The position numbers and the translations under genes are program-made. A stretch of DNA of 64,000 nt, from assembly GCF_002929505.1 (NCBI RefSeq), contig NZ_PJJL01000072.1:285730-349729 (forward strand). Reading direction: 5' to 3'. The stretch is from Cryobacterium sp. Y57 (GTDB taxonomy: Bacteria > Actinomycetota > Actinomycetes > Actinomycetales > Microbacteriaceae). Shown in pieces: positions 44,035 to 52,705 of this stretch (positions are counted from its first letter, which is position 1; each line of letters starts with the position of its first letter). The notes under the pieces were generated by a model, which did not search any database, was not told the DNA's origin, and was given only the letters and a program-made list of their open reading frames with translations.

Positions 44035-44914
44035 TTACCGGGAGAGCCCGCCGCGGTCCCTCTGTTGCACGCTGCTCTTGCTCTTGCTCTTGCTACTGCG
44101 GTGTGGCTTGGCTGCCTTGCCCGGCTGGGACATGACTGCCTCTCTGGGGCGTTTGGCGTTTTCACCGTCTGCGAGGATTCGCACGTTGATCGTCTTCTGG
44201 TCTGCTTTGCCGTCAAGGCTGGCGGCGAACCTTTCGCGTCGCTCTGAGCTGTCGTATTCCAGTTCCCCGAGCCGCGCTCGACGCGCACCTGGTCGGTGGC
44301 TTCTGCGGCGTGCTTGCGCTCTTCATCGCGAGTGTTGCGGTCGGTACTGTCGGCTCCGTTGAGGTCGCTGGTATTCCAGTCGCGATTGGCCGCCTCCTGA
44401 GCGTCACGTTCGTGACGGTCGGCCTTGGCGAAGAGGAGCTGGCCCGCGGTGAGGTCGTCACCAGCTCACTGCCGCTCGGTAACAGCCTCGGCACGGTCGC
44501 GCTCAGCATCCCGCAGCGCCGAAGTAACGGCAGCAGGATCCGCTCCGGGGAGTCGATGTCGATGCCATAGCGCTCCTGTACCTCGTGCTTGATGATGCCG
44601 CTGGCGTCACGGGCAACATCGTCGAAGTCCCGCCAAGCCGTGGCAGTCTCATGCCCGCCAGCGATGTCCTCAGGGCTGGCCCGGTCCCACCACTCGGGCT
44701 GCGCGACAGGTGCGAGGCTGGCTCGGGCGGCTCCACGCTCAGCCTCAAAGCGTGCTTCCAGCTCGCGCGCCTCTTGAGTTGCACTCGCTTCGCGCTGTCG
44801 TGCCAGCTGCTCGCGCAGCCGAGCGAAGCGTTCTCCGAACTGTGACGCGATGGTCCGTGCGATGCGCAGCGAATCGTCGAACGTCTCGCCAACACCGTCA
44901 GTTCCTTCGGCCAT
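44035..44914 (-). pseudogene. Mobilization accessory protein, frameshifted pseudogene
   Basis: The intact first part (from ATG 44914) reads SQFGERFARLREQLARQREA...PEWWDRASPEDIAGGHETATAWRDFDDVARDASGIIKHEVQERYGID, coiled and charged. About 115 codons in, the coding trace moves to another frame (ADPAAVTSALRDAERDRAEA), hits TGA, resumes as DDLTAGQLLFAKADRHERDAQEA, and shifts again to ELEYDSSERRERFAASLDGK...GGLSR ending at TAA 44035-44037. Such proteins accompany MobA-type relaxases on actinobacterial plasmids. It follows the relaxase remnant by 14 bases. Confidence 0.75.
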
Positions 44915-44928
44915 GATCTTCCTTTCAT

Positions 44929-46128
44929 CTAGTCTCGGCCCAGGCCGTTACGCACGCGCGGAGTGGCTGGGGTCTTGCGTTTAGTAGGTTGCAGCGTGGT
45001 AGGCACCGGCGAACCGGTGCCCGGCGCCGCGAGCCCGTCGGTCGCCCGTCGCATGACGACCGGAACGTCAGCTGTCTGTGTCCGTGAGTCCGGATCCGCG
45101 GACTTGCCAGGCACCGCTGGCAGTCGATCGGTGACCGCGGCGAATTGGTTGCGCAGCATCATCGTGACTTGCTCGACCCAGCGGGCGTCACCGACCGTGC
45201 TGTGCATGTCAAGAATCGCCACTGACACACGGCCCAGCTGCCGGAGCATGATCGCCTCAGCCATCGTTCCTTGACCACCGCTGGCTGCCTGCATGAGGAT
45301 CATGGCGGCGTTCGACGCTGACCCCAGCTGGGCGGGTTTCGGCCGGGACTGGTAAGACCGAAGATGCGCCGACCGGGCCAACTCCCGAGACGTCTTCGCG
45401 AGTGGTCCTGGTGTCGCCTCAACGCGCTGCGACCACGCGGCAAAGGCGCCGGCCGTCTCCCGGGCAACATGCGCCCACGTAGCCCGATCCATCACGGGAA
45501 CATCGCGGAGCTGCTTACGGAGCTGCCCGATCTCGTCGCTGTACTGCTTCCACATCTCCGGAGAAAGCGTCGACTCTTCCCTGCCCGGTGCGACAGGTCG
45601 GTACTCCCACGGGTTCTTCGCCGTGGCCCGCCATTCGTCCACGGCCCCTTGTGCCGTCTGAGGGTTGTCTGGCCAGCCCTCCCAGAGCCTGGGCAAGGTG
45701 AGGTCACGGGCCAGCCGGCCACCTCCATACCAAATCGGCTTCTCCCCAACCGTCGGCCGCACCGCTACCGAATAGCCAGCAACAACGTCATCGCGACCGG
45801 CCGCGTAGCGAGGCCGGATGAGTACGCCGGCACGGCGCAGCCGGCGAACGAATTCGCCCTCGTCAACGGATGCGGTCGCCGCGGCCCGAACAGAACGCTC
45901 CATCTTGTGAGCGTCCACCTCAGCGGCACTCGAACGTGCGGCACACTCCCGCTCAGCCGGCTTCACTCCGCGCTCTCCGAGCCCCAGGCCACGGCTCTCC
46001 AACTGCTCGAGCCCATAGTCGCGCTTGAGGTCGCGGCATACCTCTCGGGCGCGCGTGAAATCATTGTGTGTCTTTGCTTTAATACCGTCCTCACGCACCA
46101 AAGACACAGCTAGGTGAATGTGATCATG
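44929..46128 (-). pseudogene. MobA-type relaxase, truncated at the N-terminus
   Basis: About 400 residues. It begins inside the relaxase metal-binding motif (HDHIHLAVSLVREDG at the right edge) and continues through KTHNDFTRAREVCRDLKRDYGLEQL to a C-terminal helical region (EGWPDNPQTAQGAVDEWRATAKNPWEY, QAASGGQGTMAEAI). The upstream catalytic Tyr domain is missing: just before the motif the sequence becomes the end of an IS3-family element. The protein would have nicked and led transfer of a plasmid or integrative element. Confidence 0.8.
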
Positions 46129-46160
46129 GGACTGCCCCGGGTTCAGTTGACTCAGAGGGG

Positions 46161-46290
46161 TTAGTGGTGTCGGGCGGCCTTGAGGGCCATGTTTATTGTC
46201 TCAAACTCGATCGGGGTGAGTTTGCCAAGGCGGCGTTGCCGACGCTTTCGGTGGTAGGTCCGCTCGATGCAAACGACCATCGCCAGGAAG
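46161..46290 (-). pseudogene. IS3-family transposase (OrfB) C-terminal remnant
   Basis: Leftward frame IERTYHRKRRQRRLGKLTP then IEFETINMALKAARHH, ending at TAA 46161-46163, is the C-terminus of actinobacterial IS3-type OrfB. The terminal sequence after the stop (CCCTCTGAGTCAACTGAACC) runs directly into the relaxase motif, so this IS truncated the relaxase. The rest of the IS is gone. Confidence 0.85.
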
Positions 46291-46539
46291 ACGATCTTGA
46301 CGATGCCGCTGACGTCAATGGCCCAACGTTTTCACGCCGCCATGATGCAGAGCCACGGTGGCGGTATCCATCAATTTCGTCGCCGTACCGAAGCGCACCC
46401 AAGAGACGCTTCAGAAGGCCGAACAGCGAGAAAAGGGTGACTGAGTGTGGCAAGAACTCACGCGCTGTATGAATAACCAGCAGAAGGTCCGCAGCTTTCA
46501 AGCTGATCAAACCCAATATTGCATGATTATCAGACTTGC
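46291..46539. other. Unassigned stretch between IS3 scrap and the Sdp-like operon
   Basis: A leftward open frame (46,193-46,516) is hydrophobic at its start but merges out of frame into the IS remnant and has no recognisable family. I see no convincing gene. Confidence 0.45.
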
Positions 46540-46551
46540 CGGGATACCCAC
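46540..46551 (+). repeat. 12-base direct repeat, right copy
   Basis: Second copy of CCGGGATACCCA (see 43,888), followed at 46,583 by the shared GTCTCGGA. Confidence 0.6.
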
Positions 46552-46575
46552 AAGGGGCATTAATGCCGACTTGTG
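46551..46575. repeat. Inverted repeat upstream of the Sdp-like operon
   Basis: ACAAG and CTTGT outer arms enclose a perfect 12-base palindrome GGCATTAATGCC (46557-46568). It could be a terminator from the left or an operator for the operon that starts about 150 bases on. Confidence 0.45.
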
Positions 46576-46748
46576 ACTCTTGTCTCGGATCCCCAGACTG
46601 AGTGCAGCAGAATCCAGCTCCGATGAACCGGAGGAGAGCGGATCAGATTCAAGTCAGTTTTCCCGGTGGAAGCGAAAATCGACTTGCGTCAGTCCCACGC
46701 TAGAAAGGACCCGACATCTTTTACCCTCCGATCGCAGGTTACGCGGTC

Positions 46749-47066
46749 GTGTCGCTGGCAATGATCGGTTTAGCGTTCATTCAACACCGAGGCGGCCTCA
46801 GCAGAAATATGGCCATTGGCATCAGGACAAAGCACACGTTGGCGTCCGACCAGGCTTGGTCAGCGGCGCAAGAATCTGCGACTCCGTATCTAATCGCCAT
46901 AGCGACAATCGCTGGCAGCCACGCAGTCGCACTCTTGACAGTCCAACTCGGCGGTTATTCGGAGACTCTCGGGCACATTCTCGCCCTCAGTGGCTTCCTG
47001 ATTATCGTCGCAATTGCCCTACTCGCCATGAGGGCGGCGAACCGAGCCGCAAAACCTTCCGGATAG
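46749..47066 (+). CDS. sdpI: SdpI-family membrane protein (predicted toxin immunity)
   Basis: 105 residues from GTG 46749, about three membrane helices. The SdpI/YfhL signature NMAIGIRTKHTLASDQAW is at about 20-37, then PYLIAIATIAG and LGHILALSGFLIIVAIALLAM. The frame continues upstream as FYPPIAGYAVV, a plausible first part of helix 1, back to an ATC at 46716 placed correctly after AGAAAGGA; the real protein may be about 116 residues. In B. subtilis SdpI protects producers against the SDP peptide and controls SdpR. Here it precedes the SdpC-, A- and B-like genes by 47 bases on the same strand. It is about half the length of B. subtilis SdpI. Confidence 0.8.
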   Translation: MSLAMIGLAFIQHRGGLSRNMAIGIRTKHTLASDQAWSAAQESATPYLIAIATIAGSHAVALLTVQLGGYSETLGHILALSGFLIIVAIALLAMRAANRAAKPSG

Positions 47067-47113
47067 GGCACGCTAAGCAACCATTCACCACGCACAATCT
47101 CAAGGGTGGAAAA

Positions 47114-47857
47114 ATGAAAAATCACATCAGACTCATCGCTGGCGCGGTCTCAATACTGATCGCGCTTTCTGTTCCAACGACTGCCCATGCTGCGGGCGAC
47201 GTAAGTTCTGCTGAGTTGAAGCCCTACGCGGTCACGGGGGACGACCGTCGCGCCAGGTTGATTGACTCAAAGGCTGAGGCGAACGACCGGCTCGGCTCGG
47301 ACGCCTTGAACGCGGAATCCGACATTGCGACCGATGCAGAGCTGGTTGCATTCCTCCTACTGGCCAAAGGCCCTATCGCGGATCGCAATCCCGATGCTGT
47401 CGCCGCGGCTGAGGCCCAAATCCCGGCCCTTATTGAGATCACCGAGGCTCAGGCCCTTGACGCGTCGCAGCAGTACGTCGACGCGAGCAGCGTCTTCGTC
47501 TCCGAAATTCGCCCTGGCCTACTGAGTTCGAATCCCATTTACGTGCAGGACGCCATCGACCGCTTCGGGCAGGACTTCGTCAGCTACGTCGACTCTGTAT
47601 CAGAAGGAATTTCAGAGTCCGCCGAAGGGCTCGTCGTCCGGGCGAGCGGCTGCAACGGATCATTCTGCGTGAAGCAGACGGCTCTGGCGCTTACGACCGC
47701 GGTGGTGGTCTGGCAGGTAGCGGGACTCCACACGGTCGCGGCAGTCACCATCGTCCTCGCAGCCGCTGTGTTTGTCTACCTGCCCGGTAACGAACGCATG
47801 GGACAGGTGGATGAGCAGAAGTTCGTGTCCAGCTTCATGTCTAACATTCGAGCGTAA
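47114..47857 (+). CDS. sdpC: SdpC-family antimicrobial peptide precursor
   Basis: 247 residues from ATG 47114 (GGTGGA site). Sec signal peptide (about 1-26, ending TTAHA-A). A helical pro-region (30-175) follows. The C-terminal part resembles the SDP peptide: two Cys at 180 and 185 (GCNGSFCVKQ), then a long hydrophobic run (about 187-223, ALALTTAVVVWQVAG, AAVTIVLAAAVFVYL) and a short hydrophilic end. B. subtilis SdpC is processed to a 42-residue disulfide peptide that collapses the proton motive force of sister cells. Size (247 against 203) and Cys spacing (four residues between, against five) differ slightly. Confidence 0.8.
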   Translation: MKNHIRLIAGAVSILIALSVPTTAHAAGDVSSAELKPYAVTGDDRRARLIDSKAEANDRLGSDALNAESDIATDAELVAFLLLAKGPIADRNPDAVAAAEAQIPALIEITEAQALDASQQYVDASSVFVSEIRPGLLSSNPIYVQDAIDRFGQDFVSYVDSVSEGISESAEGLVVRASGCNGSFCVKQTALALTTAVVVWQVAGLHTVAAVTIVLAAAVFVYLPGNERMGQVDEQKFVSSFMSNIRA

Positions 47858-47871
47858 CCATCGATCGATCA

Positions 47872-48453
47872 ATGGTGACATGGCCTGAAAAACGTTGGCG
47901 CGCCGCTAAGCCGTTCACAAAAGCGAAAATCACGTTTCGCGTGTCACTCATCGCGTTTGTTGCGGTTATCGCTTGCTCTATTTTTGTACAACTTCCAACG
48001 ACCGTGATGGGTGGGAGCAATAATGACGTGCGGAAAGCGTGGTCGACGCTGTACCCGCAAGGTTGGCAGTTTTTTACGAAAGCGCCTGACGACGCCGAAG
48101 CAACGGTGTACTCCGTTCAGGATGGAAATATTGATTCCATCAGTGAGTTTCCGAACTCGTTGACGAGTAATCTAGGGGGTTTCGCCCGGGGTCAACGTGC
48201 TCAGGGTACGGAGCTGGCGAGTGTCACGCAGCAATCGACCAACTGGGTTGAGTGCGGCACGGTCGATGGCGACTGCCTAGTCGAAACGGCAAAATTGGCT
48301 GCCCCTGAAAAGGTCAAGAACCCATCTGACCTACCAACGATTTGCGGGACTGTCATCGTTGCGATGACAGTCCCAGTTCCTTGGGAGTTCCGTTCTCAAT
48401 TCGATGGGTGGCGGGTCGATGACAGAGCGGTACTGCTCGAGGTGGAATGTTAA
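47872..48453 (+). CDS. sdpA: SdpA-family toxin-maturation protein
   Basis: 193 residues. One N-terminal membrane helix (about 22-42), then a domain containing YPQGWQFFTKAPDDAEATVY (61-80), the hallmark PQGW-FFTK region of SdpA proteins, and two later Cys-containing segments (WVECGTVDGDCLVET, PTICGTVIVAMT). In B. subtilis SdpA, with SdpB, is needed after secretion to convert pro-SdpC to active SDP. It starts 14 bases after the precursor gene and overlaps the next start (TAATG). The ribosome binding site is weak. Confidence 0.82.
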   Translation: MVTWPEKRWRAAKPFTKAKITFRVSLIAFVAVIACSIFVQLPTTVMGGSNNDVRKAWSTLYPQGWQFFTKAPDDAEATVYSVQDGNIDSISEFPNSLTSNLGGFARGQRAQGTELASVTQQSTNWVECGTVDGDCLVETAKLAAPEKVKNPSDLPTICGTVIVAMTVPVPWEFRSQFDGWRVDDRAVLLEVEC

Positions 48454-49454
48454 TGCAGTCTTCGCCAAACCAAGCCACACGGCCCTCAGTTTTTTTGCGC
48501 ACCCTTCGCTGGTGGACGGTCGACCGTTGGTTCATGCTCAGTCGGGCGATCATTGCCCTTGCTCAACTTAGTATTTTTGTATTGACGCCTCTTTCACGCC
48601 TCACTGCGCAAGTCGGTGGGGTAACGAGAGAAGAGCACTGCACCGGTTCCTTGCGGGCGTGGAACATCGTGTGCAGCGGCCTCCCCGCAGAGGCCATTCA
48701 AGCGGTAATCGTTGTCTGCCTTCTGCTCGTGATTAGCGGCCTGGTTCCCTGGGTCACCGCGCCGCTGCACCTCTATATAGCCATCTCTACTGCCACCGGG
48801 CTCACGCACATTGACGGTGGGGAATCAGCCGCTGTGGTCGCACTGGTTTGGATTTCGATCCTGTGCCTGTTTGATCGGCGCTGGAACGGTTGGGCATTTT
48901 ACGCTCCGACTCGGGTCGTCGTCGGCGACGCACCATTCTGGATAGGTATTCCGCAGGCTGCTGCGATCGCTCTAAAAGTGCAGTGCTCCGTTATTTACCT
49001 GCATTCGGCGACCGCCAAGTTCGGGACGGAGGCGTGGATTGACGGCTCAGCGATCTACTACATCACCCGTATGGAGATGTTCGGGGTATCCGGCAATTTA
49101 GCTCCCCTTGTGCTAGCTATTACGTCCATTCCCGCCGGATCGTTCTTCATTACGTACGGAGTGATCGCTTCGGAAATTCTGATAGCCGTCCTCATCTGGC
49201 TGCCCGGGCGGGGCCGCCTTATCGCGGTAGGGATATCTCTCGCGCTGCACGCCTCTATCATCGTCCTGCTCGGCATCGGCAGCTTCGGGCTGATCATGGT
49301 GGGCGTCGTCCTGGCCGCGGCAGTCGCGTACGAGACTGTTGCCAATCCGCGCAACTCCAAGACCGATCATGCCCCCAATACCGCCGCCACCGACAGGCAC
49401 CAGCTTTCTCAATCATCGGCGTCGGCCGGGGGCGCGACCGCTATTCCACGATGA
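48453..49454 (+). CDS. sdpB: SdpB-family multipass membrane protein (HTTM-like)
   Basis: 333 residues from ATG 48453, which has GAGGTGG seven bases before it; ATG 48447 is too close to that site. About eight membrane helices, with the HTTM-type features FMLSRAIIALAQLSIFV at the start and QCSVIYLHSATAKFGTEAWIDGSAIYYITRMEMFG near 172-207. SdpB cooperates with SdpA in SDP maturation. The C-terminal 40 residues are hydrophilic (NTAATDRHQLSQSSASAGG). The four genes sdpI-C-A-B appear to be one transcription unit ending here. Confidence 0.82.
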   Translation: MQSSPNQATRPSVFLRTLRWWTVDRWFMLSRAIIALAQLSIFVLTPLSRLTAQVGGVTREEHCTGSLRAWNIVCSGLPAEAIQAVIVVCLLLVISGLVPWVTAPLHLYIAISTATGLTHIDGGESAAVVALVWISILCLFDRRWNGWAFYAPTRVVVGDAPFWIGIPQAAAIALKVQCSVIYLHSATAKFGTEAWIDGSAIYYITRMEMFGVSGNLAPLVLAITSIPAGSFFITYGVIASEILIAVLIWLPGRGRLIAVGISLALHASIIVLLGIGSFGLIMVGVVLAAAVAYETVANPRNSKTDHAPNTAATDRHQLSQSSASAGGATAIPR

Positions 49455-50040
49455 CCGACGGTCAGGCGCACTCGAACGGAAACTCCGTCAACAAGTAGCT
49501 GCACCTGCCGGAAAAGCAGGCGCGGCATACGATCAACGAAGCATCCCAATTTCATAGCCCCGTTCATCGTTGTGCTTCTTCCCGGTTTTCCCGAGACTGA
49601 GTGTTGCCTTCCACTCGACGAAGTGCTGCTCGTCGGACGGGTGCACATCGATCACGGCGCGAATGAGGGTGCGGAGTTGCGAGTCGGAACGCAGCGTGCG
49701 CAAGGGGCCGTTGTTCAGCGCCGCGAGCCATCGTCGCAGGAAAGACCGACAGCGGGAGGGTGTCTGTCCAATTCGCAAAACTCGGCACCGTGTCCACCGA
49801 CCTGATCAACGAAGTCATCCTCGAACGCCCTATCCCTTCCGAGTAACGCACATGTGCACCCAGCGCAGCCGCGTTGCAACTCTGAGCGACAGAAGACCAC
49901 GAGCTCAGTGCAAATGTTCCTCGCGAACGATTCGTTGGAGAACTCTCCTGCACAGGACTTGATCACTCGTCCGTCGCAACGGATCACCATCTCCGGATTC
50001 CGTTAGGGGGAAGCTCTGCCGGGTGCTCTGCTTCGCACTA
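49455..50040. other. Gene-poor stretch with a possible coding remnant on the minus strand
   Basis: No intact gene. A leftward frame at 49,533-49,778 reads SQLRTLIRAVIDVHPSDEQHFVEWKATLSLGKTGKKH, which resembles the start of an AlbA_2-type (Schlafen-like) DNA-binding domain, but it is short and isolated. It may be a broken fragment. The rest shows no recognisable coding. Confidence 0.4.
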
Positions 50041-50640
50041 TTAAGGCATCGTGAGGCTGAGCCATCGTTCTTCGATGGCATAGCCGAGATGTTCGTTCAT
50101 ACGGATGCTGCCGGTGTTGGCCTGAGCGCCACCCGTGCCGAAGATCCTGACGCCGTCGTCGGCCAGGGCCATAATCGACGCCGCCTTAACGGCAACGGCA
50201 AGCCCCCTGCGTCGGTACGAAGGGTGGACAGACGTGAATTCGGTTTCTCCGCGTGCGGTGGTCCGGCTGATGACGCTGATTGCCACGAGTTGCCCGTCAT
50301 CGATGGCGCCAAAGAGGCGGTAGCCGGATCTCCAGAATTCGAGCACGTCGGACTCGTCGCGGTGCGGCGTTCCTGTCGCTGGCGTGTAGGGGTACTCGTC
50401 GTGGTTCAGGGCTTCGAGTGTAGTGACCTGAGGCGCCCAGCTGGCGTCGAGTTCTTGGATTAGGAGGGCTTGTTCCGTTGCCGCGACGACGGTTGCGTTC
50501 AGTGCTGACAGGTCGGGTGGATCGCTGAGGCGCAGGCGGGCACCCCACGATTCGCCGACAATGACGTATCCGGCCTGCATTAGATGCTGCACTCGCGGAT
50601 CGTTGAATTGGATTATCTGTATCTCCTCGGTCACCAGCAC
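50041..50640 (-). CDS. GNAT family N-acetyltransferase
   Basis: 199 residues. The C-terminal half is a GNAT domain: GQLVAISVISRTTARGETEFTSVHPSYRRRGLAVAVKAASI with the acetyl-CoA loop RRRGLA near 145-150 and NTGSIRMNEHLGYAIEERWL near 177-196. The N-terminal 80 residues contain a diverged first domain. An intracellular acetyltransferase whose substrate may be a small molecule; a role in self-protection is possible in this island but not shown. Confidence 0.82.
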   Translation of the reverse strand: MLVTEEIQIIQFNDPRVQHLMQAGYVIVGESWGARLRLSDPPDLSALNATVVAATEQALLIQELDASWAPQVTTLEALNHDEYPYTPATGTPHRDESDVLEFWRSGYRLFGAIDDGQLVAISVISRTTARGETEFTSVHPSYRRRGLAVAVKAASIMALADDGVRIFGTGGAQANTGSIRMNEHLGYAIEERWLSLTMP

Positions 50641-50846
50641 AGTTTGTCAGAGTGATGGTTGATCTTGCGACTGTGGACGAAATAGCGCGCCACCTTGCCG
50701 AAGTGCCCTCAAGTCGGACGGTGAGCGGGACGCCCGAACACGCACGGAGCGCCGACGATAATCCGCAGAGTTTCGAGGATGCCCCATTTTCGTATGCCCT
50801 GCTCCGGAAAATGTCTGGTGAAAAGGGAGAAACGGTATGCTCTAGC

Positions 50847-50930
50847 ATGACCGGAATGCTCATCGGCTACGCCCGCGTACCCACCAACGACCAAGACCTC
50901 CCCGCCCAAAAGAAGAGCGCCTGGGGAGAA
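50847..50930 (+). pseudogene. Serine recombinase (resolvase/invertase), N-terminal fragment
   Basis: ATG 50847 opens MTGMLIGYARVPTNDQDLPAQKK, the resolvase N-terminus with the catalytic Ser of the YARVST motif changed to Pro (YARVPT). Similarity ends after AQKK and the frame continues into unrelated sequence. A remnant of a transposon or integrative element; it cannot be active. Confidence 0.8.
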
Positions 50931-51039
50931 ACGGTCGAACGGGCGGGTTATCGATGTGATGCGATTGAACGCTGCAAGTAGCGGTGGCCGTATTGCAGGG
51001 CCTCTCGGTGTGTATTACACCGACTCTCGCCGGGCCATC

Positions 51040-51288
51040 ATGATTCACAACCACAGCACCCGTCCTCTTGAGAAGGACGCGACACCGCTTCTCAAGGAGC
51101 CAATGCCGATATTCTCTCGCGTGGCCCCGAACGTCGAGACGGGGTACTGGTGTGCACGCGTCGTCTCTCCCGAGGCCCTACCGTTTGCACTTCCGGGAAA
51201 GGGCGCGCACTGCGACCATCCCCTACTACGCGACGTCACGTTGTCTATGCCCGACGGACTGCGGTCGGGGGAGTATTCCCTTGGATAA
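51040..51288 (+). CDS. Small ORF coupled to MFS exporter gene, unknown function
   Basis: 82 residues from ATG 51040, ending at TAA 51286-51288 inside the start of the MFS gene. Sequence is His/Pro-rich with two Cys (IHNHSTRPLEKDATPLLKEP, ETGYWCARVVSPEALPFALP, AHCDHPLLRDV) and no membrane helix. The ribosome binding site is weak, so it could be a chance frame. If real, its coupling to an exporter would fit a small secreted or modified peptide, a leader peptide, or a regulator. Confidence 0.35.
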   Translation: MIHNHSTRPLEKDATPLLKEPMPIFSRVAPNVETGYWCARVVSPEALPFALPGKGAHCDHPLLRDVTLSMPDGLRSGEYSLG

Positions 51289-52546
51289 GACACAGCGCAA
51301 CCTTTGGAGCGGTGGCTTTCGCCAGCTCTTTGCCGCTCAGTCCATCTCGGCGATCGGCGACAGGCTGAGCTTTGTCGTTCTTCCCTTCCTCATTCTCGGC
51401 CACGGGGGAGACGCCGTCGCCGTCGTGCTCGTGTTGGGTGCTCGAGCGGTCGGTTTCTCCGCCAGCGTGCTGGCGGGCGGCGTCGTTGCCGACCGAATCG
51501 GGCCGAGGATAACTCTTGTGCTGAGTGACTTGTTGCGCGCCGTCGTACAAGGACTGGTCGTTGCGCTTTTCATCAGCTCCGATTCGTTCGTTACTGCGCT
51601 GGCAGCGCTGATGGTTGTTTACGGGGTAGTGGAGGGCGTAGCCATTCCCTCGTCCCGGGCGCTGCTGCCGCGAGTGGTACCGGACGCGGTGCTCGAACGA
51701 GCGAATGGGTACATGTCCGCCGCGTACACAAGTGGGCACTTAGTTGGACCTCTGCTAGCCGGAATCTTCGTGGCGCTAGACCTCAGCGTGCTCGCAATCG
51801 GTATTGACGCCGCGTCCTTCGTAGTCTCGGCCATCCTCATCTGGACGACGAGGCCGAGGTCCTTGCCTGAGGAGAGCAGCGGGACCGTTCTTAGTCAGTT
51901 CGTCGAAGGCTTCAAGACGCTCCTTGCGCGACGGTGGCTGCTGTGGATGATTGCTGCGGGTGTTGTGCTGCACCTCACTACTCTGCCGGCAGTATACGCG
52001 CTGGGGCCGGTGTGGGCCGAAACCAATCTGGGTGGTGGCGCGGGCTGGGGCATCTTGATGTCTGCCTTCGGCGTCGGCGGCGTGCTCGGAGGTTTGGTGG
52101 CGACACGGTTGCGGCCGCAGCGACCAGCGATTTGGTATTTCGTGGGTCTCATCGTTGTGGCGGCGCAACCGATCAACCTGGTATCGGGCGCCCCGTTCTG
52201 GCTGGTGGCTGGGCTGCAGAGCGTTGCGGGGTTTGCTTTGGCGGTCCTGGGCGTCATGGAAGATCTGAGCGCACAGCGCGGCATCCCCGGAGCTCTCCTC
52301 GCTCGTGTTGGGTCGTTTGCCGTGTTCGCATCTACCGTCGCAACCCCGGTGGGTTACGCGTTGGTCGGAGGGGTTTCGGCTTGGGCAGGTGTCGCTCCCA
52401 CGATGTATGTCATGGGAGCTATCTGTGTCATCATCGTGGCATTCGGAGTCTTGCTCCCCAGCGTGCGGAAATTCGCTCCAAAGCCATCTGGGGCCGCACT
52501 ACAGCACAAGCCGACCGTCGTCGACGTCGAGAAGTCGCCGACGTGA
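51281..52546 (+). CDS. MFS transporter (MFS_3-type exporter)
   Basis: 421 residues from TTG 51281 with GGGGGAG seven bases before it. Starts DKTQRNLWSGGFRQLFAAQSISAIGDRLSFVVLPFLIL and has about eleven to twelve membrane helices. GGVVADRIGPRITLVLSDLLRA near 66-87 is the loop 2-3 motif, and SSRALLPRVVPDAVLERANGYMSAAYTSGHLVGPLLAG near 125-162 is typical of the macrolide-efflux-like MFS_3 group. Probably exports a small molecule or peptide. Overlaps the small ORF upstream by eight bases. Local base composition is lower in GC than the chromosome part. Confidence 0.85.
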   Translation: MDKTQRNLWSGGFRQLFAAQSISAIGDRLSFVVLPFLILGHGGDAVAVVLVLGARAVGFSASVLAGGVVADRIGPRITLVLSDLLRAVVQGLVVALFISSDSFVTALAALMVVYGVVEGVAIPSSRALLPRVVPDAVLERANGYMSAAYTSGHLVGPLLAGIFVALDLSVLAIGIDAASFVVSAILIWTTRPRSLPEESSGTVLSQFVEGFKTLLARRWLLWMIAAGVVLHLTTLPAVYALGPVWAETNLGGGAGWGILMSAFGVGGVLGGLVATRLRPQRPAIWYFVGLIVVAAQPINLVSGAPFWLVAGLQSVAGFALAVLGVMEDLSAQRGIPGALLARVGSFAVFASTVATPVGYALVGGVSAWAGVAPTMYVMGAICVIIVAFGVLLPSVRKFAPKPSGAALQHKPTVVDVEKSPT

Positions 52547-52705
52547 CCTGGTGCTGTCAGGGCAGGAACCTCGAAGTTGACCAAAGCGTCATCCTGCAAC
52601 ATTCGACGCCCTGGAGTCGCCTCGCTCGCCGCTCGACTGATGAGTGGATAAAGAGTAACCGCGTTCTATCGAAAGGTATCCCTGCAGCACTGGTGCTTCG
52701 TGAGC

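Noticed and set aside
46580..47113. Upstream extension making a 425-residue protein with the SdpC-like precursor
   Set aside because: The extension is the out-of-frame shadow of the SdpI-like gene; the signal peptide and ribosome binding site fix the start at 47114.
49715..49990. Cys-rich leftward frame of 91 codons
   Set aside because: No start site, no recognisable fold, and it overlaps other equally weak frames.
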